NCBI GenBank assembly: GCA_021770825.1
Contig: JAETQD010000021.1
Coordinates: 1 to 44,934 of the forward strand
Reading direction: 5' to 3'
From: Clostridium sp.
Lineage (GTDB): Bacteria > Bacillota > Clostridia > Lachnospirales > Lachnospiraceae
DNA: 44,934 bases
A program made the translations under genes and the position numbers. This document shows positions 23,924-32,187 of the stretch, piece after piece (the first letter of the stretch is position 1; every line of letters starts with the position of its first letter). A model generated the notes under the pieces. That model saw only the letters and a program-made list of their open reading frames with translations. It was not told the DNA's origin and did not search any database.

Positions 23924-25465
23924 TTATTTTCTCACCAGCAGAGATTTTCCGGTCATTTCCTTTGGCTGCTCCATTCCCATTAACTCAATGAGGGTGGGGG
24001 CAATATCAGCCAGACAGCCGCCCTCTCTCAGTCCGTACTCCTCTCCGGCATTCACCAAAATGAAAGGAACCGGATTGGTGGTATGAGCAGTGAAGGGAGC
24101 GCCTGTGTTGTAGTCCACAAGCTGCTCTGCGTTTCCATGGTCCGCACAGATGAACATAGCTCCGTTTACTTCCTTGATGGCAGCCACAGCCTTTCCCACG
24201 CACTCATCGACAGCCTCAATGGCTTTGATGGCAGCCTGTTCCACGCCTGTATGGCCAACCATATCCGGATTTGCAAAGTTAATGATAATCACATCGTATT
24301 TTCCGGACTTGATGGCCTCAACCAGCTTGCTGCAAACCTCCGGCGCACTCATCTCCGGCTGCAGATCATAGGTTGCCACCTTCGGGGACTTCACAAGGAT
24401 TCTGTCCTCGCCCGGATTGGGCTCCTCAATGCCGCCGTTGAAGAAAAATGTCACATGTGCATACTTCTCAGTCTCAGCAATTCTGGCCTGGGTCTTTCCA
24501 TGGGCTGCCAGGAATTCACCGAAGGTGTTGGTGATGGTTTCCTTCTTGAAGGCCACCAGCTTATTTTTAATGGTCTCGTCATAATCGGTAAAGCAAACAT
24601 AAACCAGATCCAGACGTTTCTCTCTCGGGAAACCGGAGAACTCATCATCGCAGAAAGCGCGGGTGATCTCTCTTGCACGGTCCGGGCGGAAGTTAAAGAA
24701 GATCACGGAATCCTTATCCTGAATCAGGCCCACCGGCTGGTCGTTTTCTGTTACCACGGTGGGAATTACAAATTCATCGGTCTTTCCATCGTCATAGGAC
24801 GCCTGGATTCCTGCAGTAGCAGAAGTATTTTTATGGCCTTCTCCCCTGGTGAGCGCCTTATATGCCAGCTCCACACGGTCCCAGCGGTTGTCACGGTCCA
24901 TGGCATAATAGCGTCCCATGACGGAAGCCACCTTACCAACTCCGATTTCTGCCATCTTCTCCTCCAACTGTGCCACAAAATCCTTACCGGAGGCCGGAGG
25001 GGTGTCACGGCCGTCTAAAAAGCAGTGAACAAATACCTTTTTAAGGCCATTTCTCTTTGCCAGCTCCAAAAGCCCGTAAATATGAGTATTGTGGCTGTGA
25101 ACGCCGCCGTCGGAGACAAGTCCGAACAGGTGAAGGGCGGAATCGTTCTTTTTGCAGTTCTCCACAGCCTGTAAAAATTCTTTATTTTCAAAAAAGTCTC
25201 CATCGGCAATGGACTTGGTGATTCTTGTGAGCTCTTGGTAAACAATCCGTCCGGCACCCATGTTTAAGTGTCCCACCTCAGAGTTTCCCATCTGTCCGTC
25301 CGGAAGTCCAACTGCCAGACCGCTGGCATTTCCCTCCACAAAGGGTCCCTTCTTCATCAGTTCATCCATCACAGGAGTCTTCGCCTCATATACGGCGTTC
25401 CCCTCATGTTTCTTATTGAGTCCATAACCATCGAGAATCATTAAAACTACCGGTTTCTTGCTCAT
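23924..25465 (-). CDS. gpmI: 2,3-bisphosphoglycerate-independent phosphoglycerate mutase
   Basis: A 513-residue Mn-dependent phosphoglycerate mutase of glycolysis, interconverting 3- and 2-phosphoglycerate. It has the alkaline-phosphatase-fold metal site: D12 in LMILDGYGL and the phosphorylated serine S62 in QMGNSEVGHLNMGAGR. The lid domain carries HCFLDGRDTPPASG and RYYAMDRDNRWDR. The second metal site is seen in IINFANPDMVGHTG, FICADHGNAEQL and FTAHTTNPVP. The start at 25465 has AGGAGAAG eight bases upstream. A single-gene transcription unit here, not in the usual glycolytic cluster with pgk and tpiA. Confidence 0.97.
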   Translation of the reverse strand: MSKKPVVLMILDGYGLNKKHEGNAVYEAKTPVMDELMKKGPFVEGNASGLAVGLPDGQMGNSEVGHLNMGAGRIVYQELTRITKSIADGDFFENKEFLQAVENCKKNDSALHLFGLVSDGGVHSHNTHIYGLLELAKRNGLKKVFVHCFLDGRDTPPASGKDFVAQLEEKMAEIGVGKVASVMGRYYAMDRDNRWDRVELAYKALTRGEGHKNTSATAGIQASYDDGKTDEFVIPTVVTENDQPVGLIQDKDSVIFFNFRPDRAREITRAFCDDEFSGFPREKRLDLVYVCFTDYDETIKNKLVAFKKETITNTFGEFLAAHGKTQARIAETEKYAHVTFFFNGGIEEPNPGEDRILVKSPKVATYDLQPEMSAPEVCSKLVEAIKSGKYDVIIINFANPDMVGHTGVEQAAIKAIEAVDECVGKAVAAIKEVNGAMFICADHGNAEQLVDYNTGAPFTAHTTNPVPFILVNAGEEYGLREGGCLADIAPTLIELMGMEQPKEMTGKSLLVRK

Positions 25466-25552
25466 TCTTCTCTTCTCCTTTATCTTTGAGCGCCGCCTTC
25501 CTGCCATAATCCGGAAAGCCATCGGCGCTTCCCTATACTCTGAAACGCTTCT

Positions 25553-25581
25553 ATTGTATAACATTTAACAATTTCCCGCAA
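25553..25581 (-). promoter_or_regulatory. Sigma-A-type promoter for gpmI
   Basis: On the minus strand TTGCGG and TACAAT are separated by 17 bases (25576-25581 and 25553-25558), about 90 bases upstream of the gpmI start. The rest of 25582-25801 holds an AT-rich stretch, a GTTAC/GTAAC dyad (25685-25696) and a GC hairpin ACCGGCGG/CCGCCGGT (25732-25754). I see no gene in it. Confidence 0.55.
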
Positions 25582-25801
25582 CTGTTTCAGTGAAAGTATT
25601 TGTTATTTTTTTATCAGTTATCCGGCATTTTTCATATATATTTCACAGGATTTCCAAACTTTCTTCACATTTTCTCTGTATTCTGTTACTTGTAACAAGG
25701 CAATAGACCTTAATACACTTTTTCATACTTAACCGGCGGCTCACCTCCGCCGGTACCTCCCTAAAGAAATACAGTTTTACTCTGACCTCATAAAAAATCA
25801 A

Positions 25802-25847
25802 AATCTCCGTGCGGACATCCGTTTTTCCCATTGCCTGCACGGAGATT
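25802..25847 (-). terminator. Terminator of the Rpn-type gene
   Basis: Arms AATCTCCGTGC (25802-25812) and GCACGGAGATT (25837-25847) are perfect 11-base complements with a 24-base loop. On the minus strand the stem is followed by TTGATTTTTTA. It begins 12 bases past the stop of the gene at 25859-26653. Confidence 0.8.
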
Positions 25848-25858
25848 TTCTTTGCTTT

Positions 25859-26653
25859 CTATTTCTCTTCTTCCAAATACCGGGCGGCAATCCGGCTATC
25901 CGGTTCTTCCGGATATTCCCTGCACAGCCGGTCGATTTCTTTTACATAGGCCTCTTCCAGCCCCAGAAGTTCCGCTGTTTCCGAAACCGAACGCTTTTTT
26001 AACTGATTGCGGATAATGCGGATTTCATCAGCCTTTCCTTCGGCTTTTCCCTCTGAACGTCCTTCAATTTTTCCTTCCTCATACCGCTCGGCACCCCGTA
26101 CCTCTAAGGCGTCTTCCATATTGAATTCCGTAAACAGCATATTCCGCACCTCCGATCCATACTCCTCTATGAAATCCACCATGATTCCTCGCTTCAGGCA
26201 CACATCCATGGATTTCGCAATGGCTTTATCCCTGGTATCCCCCGCTGCCATATACTCCCGTATCTGCTGAATAAAAAAGGAATATTCAAACATCGGGCGA
26301 CGCTCCTTTAAAATCGGATGACCCACAGGCAGATTTACATTGATTACCTTCACCTTTAATTCTAGCATAGGTTCATCCGTCTTTTCAAGGTACGCATCCG
26401 ATATTTTTAATATCTGCTCCGCAGGCTGCTTCTGAGTTCCGTTGTAAAAGACATAAAACTCCGGAGTGGGAATCCCGATGGTTTTCACTCCCTCCAGAGT
26501 CGTAAACCGGATATCCTCCGGACGGATGGGCTCCGAATGGGCCAGTGCCTGGTATAGCTTTGCAGCGTTCCTGGCAATTCCAAAATACGCCGTAAAAGCG
26601 CTGGATTTAAATTCCCTGCCGGATAACTGCATTTCATTCTTCCATTGCTGCAT
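25859..26653 (-). CDS. Rpn/PD-(D/E)XK transposase-like protein, apparently missing its catalytic core
   Basis: A 264-residue protein of the Rpn family common in Lachnospiraceae. The N-terminal FKSSAFTAYFG and LYQALAHSEPIRPED match, up to RFTTLEGV. In intact relatives this is followed by about 55 residues containing the nuclease core and the EHQSTxNPNMP motif. Here the sequence jumps straight to KTIGIPTPEFYVFYNG, the next conserved block. The later VKVINVNLPVGHPIL, the variable middle and the EGKIEGRSEGKAEGKADEI repeat tail are present. So the open frame looks internally deleted and probably inactive as a nuclease, although it stays in frame. The start at 26653 may be a few codons off. Confidence 0.7.
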   Translation of the reverse strand: MQQWKNEMQLSGREFKSSAFTAYFGIARNAAKLYQALAHSEPIRPEDIRFTTLEGVKTIGIPTPEFYVFYNGTQKQPAEQILKISDAYLEKTDEPMLELKVKVINVNLPVGHPILKERRPMFEYSFFIQQIREYMAAGDTRDKAIAKSMDVCLKRGIMVDFIEEYGSEVRNMLFTEFNMEDALEVRGAERYEEGKIEGRSEGKAEGKADEIRIIRNQLKKRSVSETAELLGLEEAYVKEIDRLCREYPEEPDSRIAARYLEEEK

Positions 26654-26839
26654 GAAAATACCTCCATTACCTGTGATTTGTTTTGTGAAATATCTGCAGA
26701 AGCTGCAAAGACAAAACAGAATTTAAGGGGAATAGAAACTCCCCGACATGTTTCCATTATATCAGACCGCTATTTTCCGCACAAGCAGTCCGGCAATGAA
26801 ATTCTCATAAACTTTTTTGAAAAATTTTGTAAAAAACAC

Positions 26840-26867
26840 TTGCTTTTTTTCATATTCGATGGTATTA
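26840..26867 (+). promoter_or_regulatory. Promoter of the tRNA pair
   Basis: TTGCTT (26840-26845) and TATTAT (26862-26867) are spaced 16 bases apart, 28 bases before tRNA-Pro. The upstream 26654-26839 stretch is AT-rich, as for strong tRNA promoters, and contains no gene. Confidence 0.6.
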
Positions 26868-26894
26868 TAAATGAGCTCGCTGATTTGAGTGTAT

Positions 26895-26968
26895 CGAGGC
26901 GTGGCTCAGTTTGGTAGAGCGCTGCGTTCGGGACGCAGAGGTCGCAAGTTCGAATCTTGTCGCCTCGA
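26895..26968 (+). tRNA. tRNA-Pro (anticodon CGG)
   Basis: A 74-base tRNA. The acceptor stem is CGAGGCG/CGCCTCG with discriminator A. The anticodon stem CTGCG/CGCAG encloses loop TTCGGGA, giving anticodon CGG, which reads proline codon CCG. The T arm has GTTCGAATC. No CCA is encoded. Confidence 0.96.
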
Positions 26969-26976
26969 TTTAATAT

Positions 26977-27048
26977 GGCCTGTTGGTCAAGCGGTCAAGA
27001 CGACGCCCTCTCACGGCGTAAACCCGGGTTCGATTCCCGGACAGGTCA
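26977..27048 (+). tRNA. tRNA-Glu (anticodon CTC)
   Basis: A 72-base tRNA eight bases after tRNA-Pro. Acceptor stem GGCCTGT/ACAGGTC, discriminator A. The anticodon stem ACGCC/GGCGT encloses loop CTCTCAC, giving anticodon CTC for glutamate codon GAG. T-arm GGTTCGATTCC. No CCA is encoded. The two tRNAs form one transcription unit. Confidence 0.96.
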
Positions 27049-27054
27049 CTGAAA

Positions 27055-27087
27055 AACGGAAAGTCTGAAAAGATTTTCCGTTTTTTG
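27055..27087 (+). terminator. Terminator of the tRNA pair
   Basis: AACGGAAA pairs with TTTCCGTT, with inner TCT/AGA, followed by TTTTTG. It begins seven bases past the end of tRNA-Glu. Confidence 0.85.
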
Positions 27088-27161
27088 TTGTTGCTGCAAC
27101 CCCATCTGCCCGGGCAGGCTTCCATGACCGTCACCGACTGGGATGCAGAAAATATGAATAC

Positions 27162-27201
27162 CCCCTCCAGCAGAGACTCATAAAATCTCTGCCGAAGGGG
27201 A
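27162..27201. terminator. Stem-loop at the 3' end of the uxaA operon
   Basis: CCCC pairs with GGGG and GCAGAGA with TCTCTGC around an AT-rich loop. On the plus strand ATTCTTTTT follows. It lies 13 bases past the uxaA stop on the minus strand, where the T-tract is poor. It probably works mainly as a barrier between the tRNA unit and the uxaA operon. Confidence 0.65.
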
Positions 27202-27214
27202 TTCTTTTTGTGCG

Positions 27215-28693
27215 TTACAGAACAACTCCGTCCTTAAAGATCGAAATTTCACGGAATCCTTTTTCTTCTGCCTTGGTGAGCTTACCGTTTGCCACCTCAA
27301 TGACCAGATTCATAAGACGCTTTGCTGCATCGTCAATGGACTCACCATCGGCAATGGGGCCTGCATCGAAATCAATCCAGCCTTTTTTCTTCTCGGCAAG
27401 CTGGCTGTTGGTGGCAAGCTTCAAGGTGGGCGCCGGAGCTCCGAAGGGAGTTCCCCGTCCTGTGGTAAACAGGATCATGTGGGCTCCTGCTGCGGTCATG
27501 GCCGTTGCGGATACCAGGTCATTTCCCGGTCCGTAAAGCATGTTGAGGCCTTTGGTCACAACCGGATCCCCATAACCGATCACGTCCATGATCGGGGCTG
27601 TGCCGCCCTTCTGCACACAGCCGCAGGACTTGTCTTCCAGAGTGGTGATGCCGCCCTGGCGGTTGCCGGGGCTGGGGTTATCATAAACCACCTCATTATG
27701 GCTGATGAAGTAGTTTTTAAAGCCGTTGATCATGCTCACAGCCTTGTCAAACACCTCCTGGCTGACACAGCGGTTCATGAGGAAGCCCTCTGCGCCGAAC
27801 ATCTCCGGCACCTCTGTGAGCACCGTGGAGCCGCCACGGGCAGCCATCATATCGCTGAACCGTCCAACGGTGGGATTTGCAGTAATGCCGGACAGGCCGT
27901 CAGAGCCGCCGCACTTCATGCCTACCACCAGCTCGCTGACCGGAATGGGCTCCCGTTTAAACTGGGAGGCATACTCCGCGCACTGCTCTAAGAGCTTTCT
28001 TCCTTCTGCAAATTCATCCTCTGCCTCCTGGCAGATTAAAAATTTTACTCTGTCTTCATCGTACTCCCCAAGCTCTGTGAGGAACTGTTCATGGGTCAGG
28101 TTCTCACAGCCCAGTCCCAGAACCAGCACGGCGGCTGCGTTGGGATGGCGGACCAGAGCGGCCAGAAGCTTTCTGGTCTGTGCATGATCCTCTCCTGTCT
28201 GGCTGCATCCGAAGGGATGGGGGAAAGTATAGAGTCCGTCAATGGTGCCTGCCACCAGGTCCTGATTGTCCCGTACCATCTTCTTGGCCACATCGTTTAC
28301 GCAGCCAACGGTGGGAATAATCCAGATCTCATTGCGGATGGCAGCACGGCCGTCCTTTCTCTTAAAGCCCATAAAGGTTTCCGGCTCCACAGGCTTCGGA
28401 AACTGAAGGCTGGGATTGTAGGTATACTCCATCTCGCCTTCCAGATTGGTACATACGTTGTGGGTATGCATCCATGTGCCGGGCTTGGCATCGGCCGTTG
28501 CATGGCCGATGGGGAACCCGTACTTAATTATATTCTCGCCATTTTTAATGGCGCGGAGGGCAATTTTATGACCCTGGGGGATATCTTCCAGTGCAGTTAC
28601 CGTAAGACCGCCTGCGGTGATGGTTTCACCCTTTGCAATGGGGTGCAGGGCAACTGCCACATTATCCAGCTCAGAAATTTGTATGGTTTTCAT
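27215..28693 (-). CDS. uxaA: Altronate dehydratase
   Basis: A 492-residue full-length UxaA that converts D-altronate to 2-keto-3-deoxy-D-gluconate plus water, needing iron or manganese. The N-terminal SAF domain covers about residues 1-95 (VALHPIAKGETI, PQGHKIALRAIKNGENIIKY, WMHTHNV). The C-terminal UxaA domain has FMGFKRKDGRAAIRNEIWII, HPFGCSQTGEDHAQ, MKCGGSDGLSGITANP and KSCGCVQKGG, with conserved cysteines as metal ligands. It starts 4 bases after the uxaB stop, so translation is coupled. It is the last gene of the operon and its product feeds KDG kinase and aldolase, which are not in this window. Confidence 0.95.
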   Translation of the reverse strand: MKTIQISELDNVAVALHPIAKGETITAGGLTVTALEDIPQGHKIALRAIKNGENIIKYGFPIGHATADAKPGTWMHTHNVCTNLEGEMEYTYNPSLQFPKPVEPETFMGFKRKDGRAAIRNEIWIIPTVGCVNDVAKKMVRDNQDLVAGTIDGLYTFPHPFGCSQTGEDHAQTRKLLAALVRHPNAAAVLVLGLGCENLTHEQFLTELGEYDEDRVKFLICQEAEDEFAEGRKLLEQCAEYASQFKREPIPVSELVVGMKCGGSDGLSGITANPTVGRFSDMMAARGGSTVLTEVPEMFGAEGFLMNRCVSQEVFDKAVSMINGFKNYFISHNEVVYDNPSPGNRQGGITTLEDKSCGCVQKGGTAPIMDVIGYGDPVVTKGLNMLYGPGNDLVSATAMTAAGAHMILFTTGRGTPFGAPAPTLKLATNSQLAEKKKGWIDFDAGPIADGESIDDAAKRLMNLVIEVANGKLTKAEEKGFREISIFKDGVVL

Positions 28694-28697
28694 ATGA

Positions 28698-30197
28698 TTA
28701 CAGGCAGCTTGCGTATGCAGCCTTTGCTCCTTCCGTGCGAATCTTCTTTAAATCAGCAACTACGGTCTCTTCCAGACCGGAAATCTTTGTCAGATCCTGA
28801 TCCCACATCTTCTCATTGGTGAGTACGGCATGTACCAGATCCTCTGCGGAATCATCCTTGTGAGCATAGTAGAACTCCAGAGCCCAGCGGTCATCACTTA
28901 CCGTGTACTCATTTCCTGCCGGACGTCTGCACACAAGGCCTGCATCGGTGAGAGCCTGGATGTCATTGCTGTAAAATGCAATGTAAGCAGCCAAAGACAT
29001 GGTTAAGCATGCGGGAAGCTCACCCTTTTCCTCGATATATCCCAGGAAGGAGGGCATGTTTCTTGCTTTCCACTTGGAGGTGGAGTTTAAGGAAATGCTC
29101 ATTAATTCATGGTTTACGAAGGGGTTGTTGAAACGGTCGGAAACGGCTGCCGCAAACTGCATCAGATCGTCCTTATCCAGGGGCAGGGTGGGAATGACTT
29201 CCTCATATAACATCTTGTTCATGAAGCCCTTGATGGTCTCATCGTTCATGCAGTCGCGGACGATATTCTCACCGGCCAGGTATGCGCCGAGAACAAAGCC
29301 TGTATGGGCACCGTTTAAGATACGAACCTTTCTCTTCTTATAGGGGCTCATATCGGGAGTTACGAATACCTTGTCAAGAAGGCCTGCTTTCTTGAAGGGA
29401 AGAATGTCGTTTAACTTCTCATCTCCCTCAATTACCCAAACGCCGAATACCTCTCCAACGTCCAGGAGCGGATCCTCATAGCCATGCTTTTCTTCTAACT
29501 CGGCAACTTCCTTGGGATCACGGATGCGGCCCGGAACGATACGGTCAACCAGAGAACCGCAGAAGGTGCAGTCTTCATTGACATATTTCTTAAAGCCCTC
29601 TTCCAGTCCCCACTGATCGATGTACTGGTTTACGCACTTTAAGAGCTCTTTTCCGTTGTTGTCGATGAGCTCGCAGGCCAGCATGAGGATGCCGGGTTTC
29701 TTTGCGTTATAGCGGTGATAGAGAACCTGTGTCAGCTTTGCCGGGAAGCTGGACGGCGGGCAGTCGTCCTTCTGGCAGGACGGATCATACTGGATTCCGG
29801 CCTCTGTGGTATTGGAAACGATGATTTCCAGATCGTCGCTTGCGGCAACCTCCATCATCTTCTCATAGTCATCCTTCTCATAGGGATTCAAGCAGCGGCT
29901 TACGCTGGAGATCACTCTCTTTGCGTCCACCTTCTGTCCCTTTTCGCTTCCGCGCAGATACAGGGTGTAAAGGCCTTCCTGTTCATTGATCATCTTTGCA
30001 AGACCCGGAGCAATGGGCTGTACCAGAACACATTTTCCGTTCCAGTCTGCCTTCTCATTGGCAAGGTCAAACCAGTAGTCCACAAATGCGCGGAGGAAAT
30101 TTCCCTCGCCAAACTGCAAAACCTTTTCCGGTGCCTTTTCCAGAATATATCCATCATAACCGGATTTTTTCAATACTTCATAATTCAGGCGTTCCAT
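28698..30197 (-). CDS. uxaB: Tagaturonate reductase (altronate oxidoreductase)
   Basis: A 499-residue member of the mannitol dehydrogenase family of the UxaB branch, which reduces D-tagaturonate to D-altronate with NADH. The N-terminal Rossmann domain has VLQFGEGNFLRAFVDYWFDL and IIVSNTTEAGI. The C-terminal domain has the catalytic lysine region in KKRKVRILNGAHTGFVLGAY (KxRxLNGxHT type, the family signature) and DRFNNPFVNHELMSISLNST. The UxaB assignment over UxuB (fructuronate reductase) rests on its adjacency to uxaA. The start at 30197 follows AGGAAG by seven bases. Confidence 0.92.
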   Translation of the reverse strand: MERLNYEVLKKSGYDGYILEKAPEKVLQFGEGNFLRAFVDYWFDLANEKADWNGKCVLVQPIAPGLAKMINEQEGLYTLYLRGSEKGQKVDAKRVISSVSRCLNPYEKDDYEKMMEVAASDDLEIIVSNTTEAGIQYDPSCQKDDCPPSSFPAKLTQVLYHRYNAKKPGILMLACELIDNNGKELLKCVNQYIDQWGLEEGFKKYVNEDCTFCGSLVDRIVPGRIRDPKEVAELEEKHGYEDPLLDVGEVFGVWVIEGDEKLNDILPFKKAGLLDKVFVTPDMSPYKKRKVRILNGAHTGFVLGAYLAGENIVRDCMNDETIKGFMNKMLYEEVIPTLPLDKDDLMQFAAAVSDRFNNPFVNHELMSISLNSTSKWKARNMPSFLGYIEEKGELPACLTMSLAAYIAFYSNDIQALTDAGLVCRRPAGNEYTVSDDRWALEFYYAHKDDSAEDLVHAVLTNEKMWDQDLTKISGLEETVVADLKKIRTEGAKAAYASCL

Positions 30198-30288
30198 ACT
30201 TATCTTCCTTTCTCTCATTGACCAGCCGGATATGGAACCTGCCAGACAACATCCAAGGGACGTCCATCTGGCAGGCGCTTTCTGGCTT

Positions 30289-31575
30289 TTAATAGAACAG
30301 ATTTACCAGGAATGTGGTAAAGGGCTCGAACCAGGTGAGGAGCAGCAGGTTCACAACAAGCAGAATATAGAACGGAACTGCTTCTTTAATGAATGCGGCT
30401 GTCTTACACTTGGTGATGGAGCAGGTTACAAACATCAGAGTACCCATTGGCGGTGATAAAGCACCGATGGCGTTATTGAAAATGTAGATCATTGCAAACT
30501 GAATCTCATTGATTCCGTACTGGGCTGCGATGGGAGCCAGAAGGGGAACCAGAATGATCATGGAGGCATTACCTTCAATGAACATACCTACAATCAGTAA
30601 GAAGATGTTTACAACAATCAGGAACACGTATTTGCTGTGAATGTTTGCCAGCATCCAGGCAGTCAGTGTCTGGGGAATTCTCTCCTTGGTAAGAATCCAG
30701 GAGAATACAGACGCTGCGGATACGATTAACATGATGGAAGCTGTGGAGGCAACGGTCTCCTTTAAGCCCTGAATCATGTCCTTCACATGCATTTCATGGT
30801 AAAGAATACCCAGGAATGCAGCATAGAGGATGGCAATGGCTCCGGCTTCAGTGGCGGTGAAGATACCGATACGGATACCGCCGATGATGATAACCGGAAG
30901 CAAAAGCGGCAGGATAGCCGGTTTCAGTGCTGTCCAGAATCTGGACCAGGTGAGCTTTTCTGTGGTCAGAATACCATAGCCGCGCTTTTTGGAGATCACG
31001 CCCACCAGAATCATCATGGTGATGCAGAGAAGTCCTCCTACGCCGAAGCCGGAAATAAATAACTTACCGATGGAAACATTTGCAATACATCCGTAAAGAA
31101 TCATTGCAATTCCCGGAGGAATAAGCGGTGTAATCATGGAGGAAGCCGCGGTTACCACGCTGGAAAACTCCAGGGAGAAGCCCTTCTTTGTCATCTCGGG
31201 AACCATCATTTTGGACTCCATGGCTGCGTCAGCGATGTTGGAGCCGGATAAGCCGCCCATAACGGTGGAAAGAAGAACATTTACCTGTGCAAGACCGCCG
31301 GGAAGACGGCCGGTTACTACCTCACAGAAATCCATGATTCTCTTGGTAACACCTGTATAGTTCATGAAAATACCTGCACAGATGAAGAACGGGATTGCCA
31401 TAAGGGAAATTTTTTCTGTACCAATGATGGCCTGCTGTGCGAATACCACGGAGTTGATATCCGGGTTCATTACGAAGTAGACCATGGAACCGCCGAGAAC
31501 GGCGATGTATACCGGAACCTTAAGGAACAGAAGGACCAGCATTACGATTGCAGAGATCATTAACACATTACTCAT
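30289..31575 (-). CDS. dctM: TRAP transporter large permease (DctM)
   Basis: A 428-residue TRAP large membrane subunit with about 12 membrane segments, for example MISAIVMLVLLFLKVPVYIA and MVYFVMNPDINSVVFAQQ, with the family motifs PFFICAGIFMNYTG, LSTVMGGLSGSNIADAA and PPGIAMILYGCIANVS. With dctQ and dctP it forms a sodium-driven, high-affinity carrier for an organic acid. It overlaps dctQ by 8 bases (31568-31575). The surrounding genes make an aldonate or uronate the likely substrate. Confidence 0.94.
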   Translation of the reverse strand: MSNVLMISAIVMLVLLFLKVPVYIAVLGGSMVYFVMNPDINSVVFAQQAIIGTEKISLMAIPFFICAGIFMNYTGVTKRIMDFCEVVTGRLPGGLAQVNVLLSTVMGGLSGSNIADAAMESKMMVPEMTKKGFSLEFSSVVTAASSMITPLIPPGIAMILYGCIANVSIGKLFISGFGVGGLLCITMMILVGVISKKRGYGILTTEKLTWSRFWTALKPAILPLLLPVIIIGGIRIGIFTATEAGAIAILYAAFLGILYHEMHVKDMIQGLKETVASTASIMLIVSAASVFSWILTKERIPQTLTAWMLANIHSKYVFLIVVNIFLLIVGMFIEGNASMIILVPLLAPIAAQYGINEIQFAMIYIFNNAIGALSPPMGTLMFVTCSITKCKTAAFIKEAVPFYILLVVNLLLLTWFEPFTTFLVNLFY

Positions 31576-32077
31576 TGCTGCTTGCTGCCTCCTTTGCCTC
31601 AGATTTTACACCTTTGATGATACTGTAAAAATAGCTGATGATCATATCCACATAGGATACGATTGCAATTCCGTAAACCCATGCATACGGAATTTTTAAC
31701 ATACTGGTGGAACGTCCGCTCTTTAAGAACACCTGGATGAATCCAAGGCTCTGGATGAACAGATAGCCGATTACCACAACTACAACCACTGAAATCAGCC
31801 ACTCCATGATTTTCTGCATCTTCTCCGGCATCATATCCACGATCATTTCAATTGCCACATGGTTGCCGGTCCGAAATGCCGCGCCTGCCGCCGCAAATAC
31901 AATCCATACCATACAGGAGGTCTGCACCTCTTCCAGCCAGGTAAAGGGAGCGTTGAAAATATAACGCCAGATTACGCCGAAGAAGGTCAGAACAATGAGG
32001 ATTGCAAGAATTACAGAAGCAACGACAATATCCAGATTCATGAGAATGGATAAGCCCTTGTTTTCTTTTTTCTCCAT
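31568..32077 (-). CDS. dctQ: TRAP transporter small permease (DctQ)
   Basis: A 169-residue membrane protein with four helices (IVVASVILAILIVLTFFGVI, SCMVWIVFAAAGAAF, MEWLISVVVVVVIGYLFIQS, YGIAIVSYVDMIISYFYSII). It carries the DctQ signature FTWLEEVQTSCMVWIVFAAA and FRTGNHVAIEMI. GGGAG lies nine bases before its ATG. It is separated from dctP by 110 bases containing a long stem-loop. Confidence 0.93.
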   Translation of the reverse strand: MEKKENKGLSILMNLDIVVASVILAILIVLTFFGVIWRYIFNAPFTWLEEVQTSCMVWIVFAAAGAAFRTGNHVAIEMIVDMMPEKMQKIMEWLISVVVVVVIGYLFIQSLGFIQVFLKSGRSTSMLKIPYAWVYGIAIVSYVDMIISYFYSIIKGVKSEAKEAASSNE

Positions 32078-32104
32078 ATCATTTCTCCCAATTTCAAAAC
32101 TTCA

Positions 32105-32171
32105 GCCGGCAGCGCCAAAGGAAGGAAGCCTTCCTCTGGCTTTGCGGCCCAACACCGCATTTTCTGCCGGC
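32105..32171 (-). terminator. Long intercistronic stem-loop between dctP and dctQ
   Basis: Outer arms GCCGGCAG (32105-32112) and CTGCCGGC (32164-32171) are perfect 8-base complements. An inner hairpin has AGGAAGG/CCTTCCT flanked by GCCA/TGGC. It lies just past the dctP stop, has no strong T-tract, and so is more likely a stabiliser or partial terminator that keeps dctP mRNA more abundant than the permease mRNAs. Confidence 0.6.
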
Positions 32172-32187
32172 CATAAAAGTCAAGTGA

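Noticed and set aside
25466-25801. Small gene in the gap upstream of gpmI
   Set aside because: Only short frames without ribosome sites; the stretch holds promoter-like and hairpin sequence.
27215-30197. Galacturonate pathway as the primary substrate route
   Set aside because: No uronate isomerase (uxaC) in the operon, and the dehydrogenase would have no role in that route; kept only as an alternative.
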